From: Methanolacinia sp964465295
GTDB lineage: Archaea; Halobacteriota; Methanomicrobia; Methanomicrobiales; Methanomicrobiaceae
DNA length: 12,483 bases
Reading direction: 5' to 3'
Assembly (NCBI GenBank): GCA_964465295.1
Contig: CAYXKC010000043.1
Location: forward strand, 1-12,483
Part shown: positions 1 to 6,743 of the stretch, in pieces
Layout: every line of letters starts with the position of its first letter
How positions within the stretch are numbered: the stretch's first letter is position 1
Position numbers and translations under genes: made by a program
The notes under the pieces: generated by a model
Databases searched by the model: none
Seen by the model: only the letters and a program-made list of their open reading frames with translations
Told to the model about the DNA's origin: nothing

Positions 1-69
1 GGAATATGCCTTTCCCGCAGAGTCATAACGTTCTTTTATCTTTCCGATGGTTTCGTTGCTGAGCTTCAC
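1..69 (-). CDS. Possible 5' end of a small DNA-binding-like protein, cut by the window edge
   Basis: On the minus strand a GTG at 67-69 opens a frame that stays open to the window edge, giving 23 residues that begin MKLSNETIGKIKERYDS. It follows the stop of the membrane regulator by 37 bases in the same direction. The codons just upstream (reading TTIIQV) are in the same frame, but no ATG, GTG or TTG precedes the GTG. The short beta-like stretch followed by a charged helix resembles the start of ribbon-helix-helix or antitoxin-type proteins. That is an impression from 23 residues, not an assignment. No clear ribosome binding site is visible, so the start is uncertain and the frame could be chance. 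Confidence 0.4.
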   Translation of the reverse strand, partial: MKLSNETIGKIKERYDSAGKAYS

Positions 70-94
70 CTGAATAATAGTGGTTCGCAGATCT

Positions 95-100
95 AAAAAA
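95..100 (-). terminator. Possible oligo-T terminator after the membrane-regulator gene
   Basis: A run of six T on the minus strand lies 6 bases after the stop of the leftward membrane-regulator gene. Archaeal RNA polymerase terminates at such oligo-T tracts, but six T is short and the next leftward frame starts soon after, so it may be only a partial terminator. Confidence 0.25.
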
Positions 101-106
101 GATTGA

Positions 107-910
107 TTACCGCTTATCTTCTTCCACGGGATCTTCCCAGAATTTCTTCTCTCTCCTCCAGATGACGACCTCGTAGAGGAACATTATTCCGAGGATGAGA
201 CAGCCGCCAAGGAAGAATGCGATTATAAAGAGATGGACTATTCCGCCTGCAACCGCCCCGGTATCACCGGGCGAACGGACCGATGGCGGAACCACGCCAT
301 CTTCGACATTTTTCTGGGCCGGATAAAAGGTCGGCGCAGAGGTGGTCATGTTTTCAGCCTGACCTTTTCCTGCTGCAAGAGTATATTCAGACGATTTATA
401 GCTCTCGTTTACGCCTTCACCAAAGTTGCTTTGGGTCTCGTAAACAGCTGTGGAAGCGGTCATTAAATCAGATTTAATCCAGTCGTCCTGGTCCGAGATT
501 CCCTGGGGCTCTATAAAAAGAGAGAATGTCGGGGATAATGCAACCATTGCAAGGGTTGCAAGAAGGAGGAGTGTAAAAACCGAGGCATACTTCAAAAGTG
601 CATCCCTGACATCCCTCCCCAAAGGAGCGACTATAACAAGCCTGTCATTGACACCGTAAACCTTGACCTCCCTCCCTTTTTCACTGTACCTGATCTTCCT
701 GACCTCGATCAGTTCGGCGTCAAGGAGGTTTTCGACATGATACTTGACGGTGGTCATCGGCTGGCTCATCCTTTCAGAGATTTCAGAAAGAGTGAGATCG
801 CCCTCTTTTAATGCGGAAAGTATTGCGGTGGCACTCTCGTTCGCCATCGCCTTGCCAATCTTTTTCGCCCTTTCATCGCCGGGCTCAAGAACCAGTACTC
901 CTTCCGCCAT
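107..910 (-). CDS. Membrane-anchored winged-helix transcriptional regulator (ArsR-like)
   Basis: This 267-residue protein has an N-terminal winged helix at about residues 15-90. Its recognition region (LSEISERMSQPMTTVKYHV) is typical of ArsR-like archaeal regulators. A first hydrophobic segment follows at about 107-128, then a polar loop at 129-218 rich in Ser, Thr, Glu and Gly with possible N-glycosylation sequons at N168 and N187. A second hydrophobic segment lies at about 221-250, and a short charged tail ends the protein. The predicted topology puts the DNA-binding domain and tail in the cytoplasm and the loop outside, so it could be a one-component sensor reading the cell surface. The ATG at 908-910 follows an AGGAT-type ribosome binding site and lies 9 bases after the alaS stop, so it is probably co-transcribed with alaS. 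The ligand and target genes are unknown. The architecture is clear but the precise family is inferred. Confidence 0.82.
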   Translation of the reverse strand: MAEGVLVLEPGDERAKKIGKAMANESATAILSALKEGDLTLSEISERMSQPMTTVKYHVENLLDAELIEVRKIRYSEKGREVKVYGVNDRLVIVAPLGRDVRDALLKYASVFTLLLLATLAMVALSPTFSLFIEPQGISDQDDWIKSDLMTASTAVYETQSNFGEGVNESYKSSEYTLAAGKGQAENMTTSAPTFYPAQKNVEDGVVPPSVRSPGDTGAVAGGIVHLFIIAFFLGGCLILGIMFLYEVVIWRREKKFWEDPVEEDKR

Positions 911-919
911 TTATCCTGA

Positions 920-3661
920 TTATTTTTTAAGTAATTCAACAATCAAATTCTTTCCCTGCACCAGGGCTTTTGGGAGTTTCTCCCTGTCAGTCCCGACACC
1001 CTGGGCAAGACCGGGCTTCCCGCCGCCTTTTCCGCCGATAATCCCGCATACATCCCTCACGAGATCAGCTGCACTGACAAGGTCGGTTCCTGAAGCCGCA
1101 ACTACGTGGATTCTTTCGTCACCGCCTGCAATAAGGGCGACGCCGCCTTCGTTGGCAAACTTCGCAGCGATATTGACGAGCTCTTTCGGGGAGGCGTCAA
1201 CCTGGTGGACTGCAACATCCACACCCCCGATCTCCTCTGAAGACAGATTATCTATTCTCAGACCAACAAGCTCCTTTCCGAGCCTCTCGATCTCCTTCTT
1301 CTGCTCCTTCCATTCGGAGAAGAATCTGTCAACCGACGAGGGCAGGTTTTCCCTCTGGACGCTCAGGATATCGCATGAAGAATCAAGAAGGGCTTCGGCC
1401 TTCTGCATATAGGATACTGCAGAAAGGCCTGCTGCAAACTCCACTCTCTCGATACCGTCCTGGACATGCTCTACACGGATAATCTTGAGACAGCCGATCT
1501 CACCGGTGCTCCTGCAATGTGTTCCTGCACATGCCTGGACATCCCCCGAGACTTTAACCACGCGTATGGTTTTTCCCGGTGGAACTCCTCCCTGGTAGAG
1601 ATCGAAGCCGTATTTCTGCTCCGCAGTTGTCCGGTCCTCCCATTCGACGACCACCTTCTGGTTTTCCAGGATTATCCTGTTGGCCTCGATCTCGATCTTT
1701 TTTAATTCATCCGGAATTATATGCCTGAAATGACGAAGGTCGAGCCTTGAACTCTCAAAACCCTTCTGGGCACCGGCCTGGTGGATATGAGCGCCGAGGA
1801 CTCTTTTTGCAGCATGCAGGAGAACGTGCGTCGCGGTATGGTGACGCATCATTGCGAGCCTGAAATCCTCATCCAAAACACCTTTTATCTGGATGCCGCG
1901 CTCTATGTCTCCTCCTTCGATCTTATGAAGAATAATCTCCCCCAGCTTGAAGGTATGAACAACCTTTGCCATGGAATTTTCAGACAGCAGACGCCCGATA
2001 TCAGCAGGCTGGCCTCCGCCCTCGGGGTAGAATAAAGTCTGGTCGAGAATTACGTAGTTCTCAAATGTATCGATGACCATTGCATCGAATTCCGTATCTG
2101 CGACCTGTTCGTAATAGAGCCTTCTTGTCGGGGGAAGGCCTTCGATCCTTTTCCTGAGAGATGCGAACGGGTCATCCTTAACTCCCTCACCGCTCTCGGA
2201 GTGCATGTCGGCGACAACCGAATAGAAATCATCGGGAAGCTCTACCTCAACAGAATCCTCCGCCGCAATATCGCGAACTATCTCCGGCGGAATACCGTGC
2301 GAATCGTAAAGGGTGATTAACTCCTTTAAGGGGACAGGTTCCGTTTTTCCTTTATAATTGCCGGCGATTCTTTTGACGATCCTGGCACCGCGCTCCATGG
2401 TCTGTTCGTATTTCAGCACTTCATTCCCGATTATCTCGGCGATAACCGCAGGCTGCTGCTCAAATGAATCCAGGCCGATCGCCCTCATCTGCTTGTCGAT
2501 AAGTTCGTAAAGAGGGATTTCGAGTCCTATCTCGTTCATCATCCTCAGCGTCCGCCGGATGACAAGACGTGCAAGATAGCCTTCCTGTGCATTTGAAGGA
2601 ACGATACAGTCTCCGAGCATATACGCCAGACAGCGGGTGTGATCTGTTATTGCATATACCCTTTCAACGGGGTCCATCAGCGCCTGGAGCTTTTCAAATT
2701 TGACTCCTATGGTGTCTGCGACCTTCCTGCGCATCTTTAAGAGATTTGAACCGGATATATCCATCTGGCCGGCATATTTAGCATTTAATGAAAGAATCCT
2801 GGTAAGTTCGGGAGATTCCAGGAGATTTTCAAGACCTGCCGATATCATCAGCTCGTTGACCATCTCGGGGAAAACTGCATCGTAGATCGTCGGGGATCCC
2901 TTGGAAGCCCACACGAATCTTTCAAGCCCGTAACCTGTATCGACGATCCTCAGGTCCATCGGATAGTAAGAGGTGCCCTCGAGTTCAACCGGAGTCCTGT
3001 CATTCGGTGTCTTCCCGAGGCTCATAAAGACGAGTGTCGCAACCTCCAGTCCTCCGACAAGCACCTCCACGCTCGGCCCTGCATTCCCGCCGCCTATCCA
3101 CGGGTGCTCCTTGTAGGTGACATCATTAAGATTTCCGCCTATCGATTCGATAAACTGATCGCAGAGCTCCACCGTCCTGTCCTTCCAGTAAATCTCCTCT
3201 TTATCGTTATTGAAAGCGTGGTGGGCCATCATCTCAAATGTCGTCAGGTGTCTCCCCGATCGCCCGACCGAATCAAGGTCGTTTAACCTGATACAAGGCT
3301 GCGAGATTGTGAGGGGATTTGCAGGAGGAGGAACCACCCCGCTGGTTACAAACGGCTGAAAATCTGCAATCGAAGCGATTGTAAGATATATATCGTCCCT
3401 CCATCTTGCCGCGACCGGATATCTCTCTATTCTGGTGTGACCCTGTTTTTCAAAAAAAGACAGGTATGCTTCACGCATCTCGTCTATCGAATGGGGCCTG
3501 AATACGGGATTCCCGATGAAACTATATGGTGCACATGAGGCATCCCCGCAGACCTCGCTGCCGGGATCTCTTGTCCAGAAGGCTGCACCGCATTTTTTAC
3601 AAATTTTGCGTACAAGACCATTGGATTTAAAATATTCAAGTTGATACTCATCTTCGAGCAT
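920..3661 (-). CDS. alaS: Alanyl-tRNA synthetase (archaeal type)
   Basis: The 913-residue enzyme charges tRNA-Ala with alanine in the cytoplasm and hydrolyses mischarged seryl- or glycyl-tRNA-Ala. Residues 1-60 form the archaeal N-terminal extension with a Cys cluster (C21, C24, C38, C43) that looks like a zinc site. The class II catalytic core spans about 60-330 (RHLTTFEMMAHHAF near 137-150; GYGLERFVW near 243-251) and is followed by the tRNA-recognition region. The editing domain contains TLFYPEGGGQ at 542-551 and the zinc ligands H608, H612, C711 and H715 (HxxxH and CxxxH). The C-terminal DHHA1-type domain ends with a Gly-rich segment (GGKGGGKPG) near 876-884. Length and domain order are complete for archaeal AlaRS. 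The ATG start matches the conserved family start (MLEDEYQLEYF), although the best AAGGAG motif sits about 16 bases upstream. It lies 25 bases after the SWIM gene and 9 before the membrane regulator, so one leftward transcript is likely. Confidence 0.98.
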   Translation of the reverse strand: MLEDEYQLEYFKSNGLVRKICKKCGAAFWTRDPGSEVCGDASCAPYSFIGNPVFRPHSIDEMREAYLSFFEKQGHTRIERYPVAARWRDDIYLTIASIADFQPFVTSGVVPPPANPLTISQPCIRLNDLDSVGRSGRHLTTFEMMAHHAFNNDKEEIYWKDRTVELCDQFIESIGGNLNDVTYKEHPWIGGGNAGPSVEVLVGGLEVATLVFMSLGKTPNDRTPVELEGTSYYPMDLRIVDTGYGLERFVWASKGSPTIYDAVFPEMVNELMISAGLENLLESPELTRILSLNAKYAGQMDISGSNLLKMRRKVADTIGVKFEKLQALMDPVERVYAITDHTRCLAYMLGDCIVPSNAQEGYLARLVIRRTLRMMNEIGLEIPLYELIDKQMRAIGLDSFEQQPAVIAEIIGNEVLKYEQTMERGARIVKRIAGNYKGKTEPVPLKELITLYDSHGIPPEIVRDIAAEDSVEVELPDDFYSVVADMHSESGEGVKDDPFASLRKRIEGLPPTRRLYYEQVADTEFDAMVIDTFENYVILDQTLFYPEGGGQPADIGRLLSENSMAKVVHTFKLGEIILHKIEGGDIERGIQIKGVLDEDFRLAMMRHHTATHVLLHAAKRVLGAHIHQAGAQKGFESSRLDLRHFRHIIPDELKKIEIEANRIILENQKVVVEWEDRTTAEQKYGFDLYQGGVPPGKTIRVVKVSGDVQACAGTHCRSTGEIGCLKIIRVEHVQDGIERVEFAAGLSAVSYMQKAEALLDSSCDILSVQRENLPSSVDRFFSEWKEQKKEIERLGKELVGLRIDNLSSEEIGGVDVAVHQVDASPKELVNIAAKFANEGGVALIAGGDERIHVVAASGTDLVSAADLVRDVCGIIGGKGGGKPGLAQGVGTDREKLPKALVQGKNLIVELLKK

Positions 3662-3686
3662 AGAAAACCACGCTTAACTCCTTCAA

Positions 3687-4049
3687 TTATTCTCCAGAAA
3701 TGTTATTATTACTATCTGTTTTGCCGTCACCGGGGATCGACCACCGGTCCTGGAACCACTCATCTATTTCATCGTAGCACCCGGTTAAACTTGCGATCCT
3801 TACCGCAAGAATATGCCAGCACATTATCCCCCTGAAACAGAAATCGCGGCATGTACAGAAATCATCGTCTACAACATATGTGCCGGACGATCCTTCCACC
3901 ACAAAAAAATCATTGTACTTGTGGATTTTGCCTTCCTGAACGGCATCAAGTGCCTTACGTCCTTTCTGAGGGTACCTGGAAAGTATAGACTCTATAGTCT
4001 CCTCCAAAAGTGCTTCTTCATGCGGGATTCGATCGGGCCCCGGTGTCAT
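3687..4049 (-). CDS. Small SWIM zinc-finger protein
   Basis: The 120-residue protein carries a SWIM signature CxCx(n)CxH formed by C65, C67, C77 and H79, inside the segment DDDFCTCRDF...CWHILA. SWIM fingers bind zinc and serve as DNA- or protein-interaction modules. An N-terminal helical part (residues 10-45) and an acidic, Asn-rich tail flank the finger, and no catalytic domain is present. The ATG overlaps the stop of the upstream Nif3-like gene in an ATGA arrangement (4046-4049), and no independent ribosome binding site is obvious, so translation is probably coupled. alaS follows 25 bases later. Archaeal SWIM proteins have been linked to RadA-paralogue complexes in recombination, but nothing here ties this copy to repair. 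The domain call is sure; the cellular role is unknown. Confidence 0.85.
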   Translation of the reverse strand: MTPGPDRIPHEEALLEETIESILSRYPQKGRKALDAVQEGKIHKYNDFFVVEGSSGTYVVDDDFCTCRDFCFRGIMCWHILAVRIASLTGCYDEIDEWFQDRWSIPGDGKTDSNNNISGE

Positions 4050-4753
4050 GGCATTACTGACAGGCAGGGTTCGTCAGGAATATATGCCCAGCCCATTTTT
4101 TCCGAAAGCCTCTTCATTCCTGGCGATTCGAGTGCATAATGGGTCGATTCAAGAAGACCCACCGGGGATTGTCTCATCACGCTGTGCTTTAATTCGGAGG
4201 AAAGATAGGCCTGTGCACCAAGACTCTCTGCATACTCCATCAGTTCGGGATCAAAACCGCTTCCCCCGGCAACTGCAAGTCTCTCTATTGTACCGGGGCA
4301 GTTGTAGACCCTCAGTCCTCCGCCGAGTTTTTCCGCGATATCCCCGGGACTTATTGAACAGTCGCCCACAAGGCCGAGAGGCATCTTTTCAATGGCTGAT
4401 AAGCCCAGTATCTCTGCAAGGACATCGTTTATTCCGCCTTCGGCATGATCGTAATTCGTATGCATTACATAGACGTTAAGGCCTGCAGAGAGGGCAGTGC
4501 CCAGGATAATCGCATCTTTCCCGGCCACTTTCGTCAGGGGGGCCCAGATAGGAGTATGATGAACCACCAGCGCATCGGCCTTCATCGATACGGCCCGGGA
4601 TATGGAGAAGGGTGTTGCATCAAGGGAGCATGCAACGGATTCAATCTCCTCCCTTCCCTCGATTACGAGGCCGATTCTTCCCTCGTCAAAATCTTCTGCA
4701 AGTCCGGGAGGTGCAATCATTTCAAGAGTCGAGACAAACCGGGAGATCTCCAT
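4046..4753 (-). CDS. Nif3-like dinuclear metal centre hexameric protein (NIF3/YbgI/DUF34 family)
   Basis: This 235-residue protein has the metal-site signatures of the Nif3/YbgI family: H65-H66 in VVHHTPIW, H98 and D102 in HTNYDHAEGGIND, and a C-terminal H205 and E209 in ESTHYALES. A Gly-rich CPGTIERLAVAGGSG stretch at about 152-166 is also typical. Members form toroidal hexamers with two metal ions per subunit. The biochemical role is unsettled, although GTP cyclohydrolase-like and metal-chaperone roles have been suggested for the family. The ATG at 4751-4753 is chosen because the conserved domain starts there and a minus-strand TATA-like element (4779-4786) with a purine-rich BRE lies about 29 bases upstream, which fits a leaderless or very short leader. 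A longer in-frame start at 4813 would lie upstream of this promoter. It is the first gene of the leftward group and overlaps the SWIM gene by 4 bases. Confidence 0.93.
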   Translation of the reverse strand: MEISRFVSTLEMIAPPGLAEDFDEGRIGLVIEGREEIESVACSLDATPFSISRAVSMKADALVVHHTPIWAPLTKVAGKDAIILGTALSAGLNVYVMHTNYDHAEGGINDVLAEILGLSAIEKMPLGLVGDCSISPGDIAEKLGGGLRVYNCPGTIERLAVAGGSGFDPELMEYAESLGAQAYLSSELKHSVMRQSPVGLLESTHYALESPGMKRLSEKMGWAYIPDEPCLSVMP

Positions 4754-4778
4754 ACAGGATAATGGTACCTGATTTCTT

Positions 4779-4790
4779 GAATATCTTTCT
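4779..4790 (-). promoter_or_regulatory. BRE/TATA core promoter of the Nif3-SWIM-alaS group
   Basis: Read on the minus strand, a purine-rich AGAAAG (4785-4790, BRE-like) runs into AGATATTC (4779-4786, TATA-like). The centre is about 29 bases from the Nif3 ATG, the distance expected for initiation at or just before the start codon. The match to a consensus TATA box is moderate. Confidence 0.5.
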
Positions 4791-4809
4791 TTATTACTGA
4801 TAGTAATAA
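4791..4809. promoter_or_regulatory. Perfect inverted repeat between two divergent core promoters
   Basis: Arms TTATTAC (4791-4797) and GTAATAA (4803-4809) are exact reverse complements separated by TGATA. The 19-base site fills the space between the leftward BRE/TATA (4779-4790) and the rightward BRE/TATA (from about 4810). That position suits a dimeric regulator acting on one or both operons. Regulatory function is inferred from symmetry and position only. Confidence 0.55.
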
Positions 4810-4818
4810 GCAAAGCAG

Positions 4819-4826
4819 TTATATAT
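4819..4826 (+). promoter_or_regulatory. TATA box of the sulfide-assimilation operon
   Basis: TTATATAT preceded by a purine-rich BRE-like GCAAAGCA (4810-4817) is centred about 26 bases before the ATG at 4849. This predicts transcription starting at or next to the start codon, that is, a leaderless mRNA, and no Shine-Dalgarno motif precedes that ATG. Confidence 0.65.
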
Positions 4827-4842
4827 TCTCAAAAGAGAATAT
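4823..4842. promoter_or_regulatory. Operator-like 20-base inverted repeat over TATA box and start region
   Basis: Arms ATATTCTC (4823-4830) and GAGAATAT (4835-4842) match perfectly around an AAAA spacer. The left arm overlaps the TATA box and the right arm ends 6 bases before the start codon. A protein bound here would block TBP/TFB or polymerase, so a repressor site is the simplest reading. Its sequence differs from the neighbouring 19-base repeat, which suggests a second regulator. Confidence 0.6.
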
Positions 4843-4848
4843 GTTATC

Positions 4849-6357
4849 ATGGAAAAGTCCATTGAAGAGATAAACCTGAGAATACGGGAAGGCAGTGCCC
4901 ACATTGTGACAGCAGAGGAGATGCCGGGCATTGTCGACGAACTGGGGGAGGCAGGAGCGTTAAAAGAGGTAGACGTAGTAACCACCGGTACGTTCGGGGC
5001 GATGTGCTCTTCAGGGGCTTTCTTCAATTTCGGCCATTCGGACCCTCCGATTAGGATGGAGAGGGCCTGGATGAACGATGTCGAATTATATTCGGGAATT
5101 GCAGCCGTCGATGCTTACCTGGGCGCAACTCAGGAATCGGAGACGCAGGGGAGCGCATATGGCGGTGCGCATGTCCTCGAGGATCTCATCTCGGGAAAAT
5201 CTATAGAACTCCGGGCTTCTTCAAAGGGAACCGACTGCTACCCCCGGAAAACCCTCTCTACAGAGATCCTGCTTCACGACCTGAACGATGCCATAATGTG
5301 CAACCCGAGAAACTCCTACCAGAGATACGCGGCAGCCACGAATTCGACTGACAACACACTCAATACATATATGGGAACCCTCCTCCCCGAATATGGCAAT
5401 GTCAGCTTCTCGGGTGCGGGTATCCTCTCTCCGCTTGCAAACGACCCGGAACTGAGAATGATCGGAAGCGGGGTCCCGATATTCCTGTGCGGCGCAAAGG
5501 GTATGATCATAGGCCAGGGAACACAGTCCTCACCGGGAACCATGTTTGCGACACTGATGACTACAGGCAGCCTGAAGGAGATGTCGCCGGATTACCTGAG
5601 GGCTGCAACCTTCAAGAACTACGGTGTTTCATGCTATATCGGCCTCGGTGTTCCGATTCCCGTAACCGACCTGGCTGTCGTCAGGAATACTGCCGTAAAG
5701 GACGAGGATATCATGACCGGAATCATCGATTACGGAGTGCCCGGAAGAGACCGCCCGACGGTTAAAACTGTAAGTTATGCGGATCTGAAAAGCGGAAGCA
5801 TTGAGATTAACGGCGAAGAGGTCAGGACATCCTCCCTCTCATCATTCAAAAAAGCCAGGGAAGTCGCAAAAGAACTTAAGAAATGGGTCGCCTCCGGACA
5901 GATGACCGTCACTCTCCCTACAAGACCCTCCGATCCGGCAAAGACCACAAGACCGATGAAGGAGTCAAAGCGGACACCGCGTGTGATGGAGATTATGGAG
6001 AGGAATATCACGTGTATCTCTGAAAACGCCGATATCAAAACCGCCGCCAAAAAGCTTCTCCGCGGGGAGACTAATCACCTGCCCGTCTTAAACAGCGAGA
6101 ACAAAGTCGTCGGAATCGTTACGACGTACGATATCTCAAAGGCGATCCTGAAAGAGAATATAAACGACACAATCTCGATGGTGATGTCCAGAAACGTGAT
6201 AACCACCACACCCGAAGAGGCGGTCGATATCGCGGCCATGAAACTAGAGAGAAACAATATCAGCGCCCTGCCTGTAATAGACAAGGACGGAAAACTGCTT
6301 GGAATTCTTACAGGAACCGATCTTGGAAAGCTCCTCGGAAGGAGGTGGTACAAATGA
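4849..6357 (+). CDS. Homocysteine biosynthesis protein, DUF39 (COG1900) with two CBS domains
   Basis: Residues 1 to about 370 form the DUF39/COG1900 domain. Residues 380-440 and 444-500 are a tandem CBS pair (each with a G(I/V)(V/L)T motif followed by D near its end). In Methanosarcina acetivorans the homologue MA1821 is needed, with the ferredoxin MA1822, to make homocysteine directly from aspartate semialdehyde and sulfide. Two conserved cysteines reported to carry a persulfide or disulfide there have clear counterparts here: C53 in GAMCSSGAFFNFGHSDPP and C130 in KGTDCYPRKT. The CBS pair of the M. jannaschii homologue MJ0100 binds S-adenosylmethionine and methylthioadenosine, so feedback by methionine-cycle products is plausible here too. 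The length of 502 residues is full. The ATG is fixed by the TATA box 26 bases upstream. Its stop overlaps the next ATG by 4 bases (ATGA). It is first in a three-gene operon. Confidence 0.95.
   Translation: MEKSIEEINLRIREGSAHIVTAEEMPGIVDELGEAGALKEVDVVTTGTFGAMCSSGAFFNFGHSDPPIRMERAWMNDVELYSGIAAVDAYLGATQESETQGSAYGGAHVLEDLISGKSIELRASSKGTDCYPRKTLSTEILLHDLNDAIMCNPRNSYQRYAAATNSTDNTLNTYMGTLLPEYGNVSFSGAGILSPLANDPELRMIGSGVPIFLCGAKGMIIGQGTQSSPGTMFATLMTTGSLKEMSPDYLRAATFKNYGVSCYIGLGVPIPVTDLAVVRNTAVKDEDIMTGIIDYGVPGRDRPTVKTVSYADLKSGSIEINGEEVRTSSLSSFKKAREVAKELKKWVASGQMTVTLPTRPSDPAKTTRPMKESKRTPRVMEIMERNITCISENADIKTAAKKLLRGETNHLPVLNSENKVVGIVTTYDISKAILKENINDTISMVMSRNVITTTPEEAVDIAAMKLERNNISALPVIDKDGKLLGILTGTDLGKLLGRRWYK
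6341..6347 (+). promoter_or_regulatory. Strong ribosome binding site for the NIL-ferredoxin gene
   Basis: GGAGGTG lies 6 bases before the ATG at 6354, inside the end of the DUF39 gene. It decides the start at 6354 over the in-frame GTG at 6345, which falls within the ribosome binding site itself. It contrasts with the first gene of the operon, which has no such site. Confidence 0.8.
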
Positions 6358-6740
6358 AACTCCTTGTAAGGTTTCACAAGAAGCGCGGCCAGGAGCCGAT
6401 AATCGCAAGAACCGTCCTTGACACAGGCGTCCTGATAAACGTGGAGAGAGCCTATATCGAATCCATGTCCGGGGAAGTCCTGATCGAAGTCCCCGACAAT
6501 GAGTCAAAACGCGTCTGCAGCAGGTTGAAAGAGCTCGGTGCAGAGGTCGAAAAGCTTGAAGATTCGGTCATAATGAAAAAAGAGGAATGCATAGACTGCG
6601 GGGAATGCATAAGCATCTGCCCTCAGAATGTTTTTTCATTCGATGATGAATGGAATATAACGATGAAACAGGAGAACTGCGTTCTTTGTGGGAAATGCGT
6701 TGAGGCCTGCCCGCATTCTGCTCTCTCTCTCCACCAGTAG
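6354..6740 (+). CDS. NIL-domain ferredoxin with two 4Fe-4S clusters (MA1822-like)
   Basis: The 128-residue protein joins a NIL domain (about 1-75), an ACT-like fold also found at the C terminus of methionine-importer ATPases, to a two-cluster bacterial-type ferredoxin domain. The cluster cysteines are C79, C82, C85 and C89 (CIDCGECISICP), and C109, C112, C115 and C119 (CVLCGKCVEACP). Each forms CxxCxxCxxxCP. In M. acetivorans the homologue MA1822 works with the DUF39 protein in homocysteine formation, probably supplying electrons to a persulfide or disulfide intermediate. The NIL domain may sense or dock a sulfur amino acid; that is an inference. The start at 6354 has a strong ribosome binding site and overlaps the DUF39 stop by 4 bases. 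The COG2122 gene begins 3 bases after its stop. Confidence 0.94.
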   Translation: MKLLVRFHKKRGQEPIIARTVLDTGVLINVERAYIESMSGEVLIEVPDNESKRVCSRLKELGAEVEKLEDSVIMKKEECIDCGECISICPQNVFSFDDEWNITMKQENCVLCGKCVEACPHSALSLHQ

Positions 6741-6743
6741 AAT

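Noticed and set aside
744..1412. A 222-residue open frame on the plus strand opposite alaS and the membrane regulator
   Set aside because: It runs across two clear minus-strand genes, has a Ser/Pro/Thr-rich composition typical of antisense frames, and has no recognisable motif.
4754..4813. N-terminal extension of the Nif3-like gene by 20 residues
   Set aside because: It runs through the leftward core promoter and the 19-base inverted repeat, and the conserved domain starts at the later ATG.
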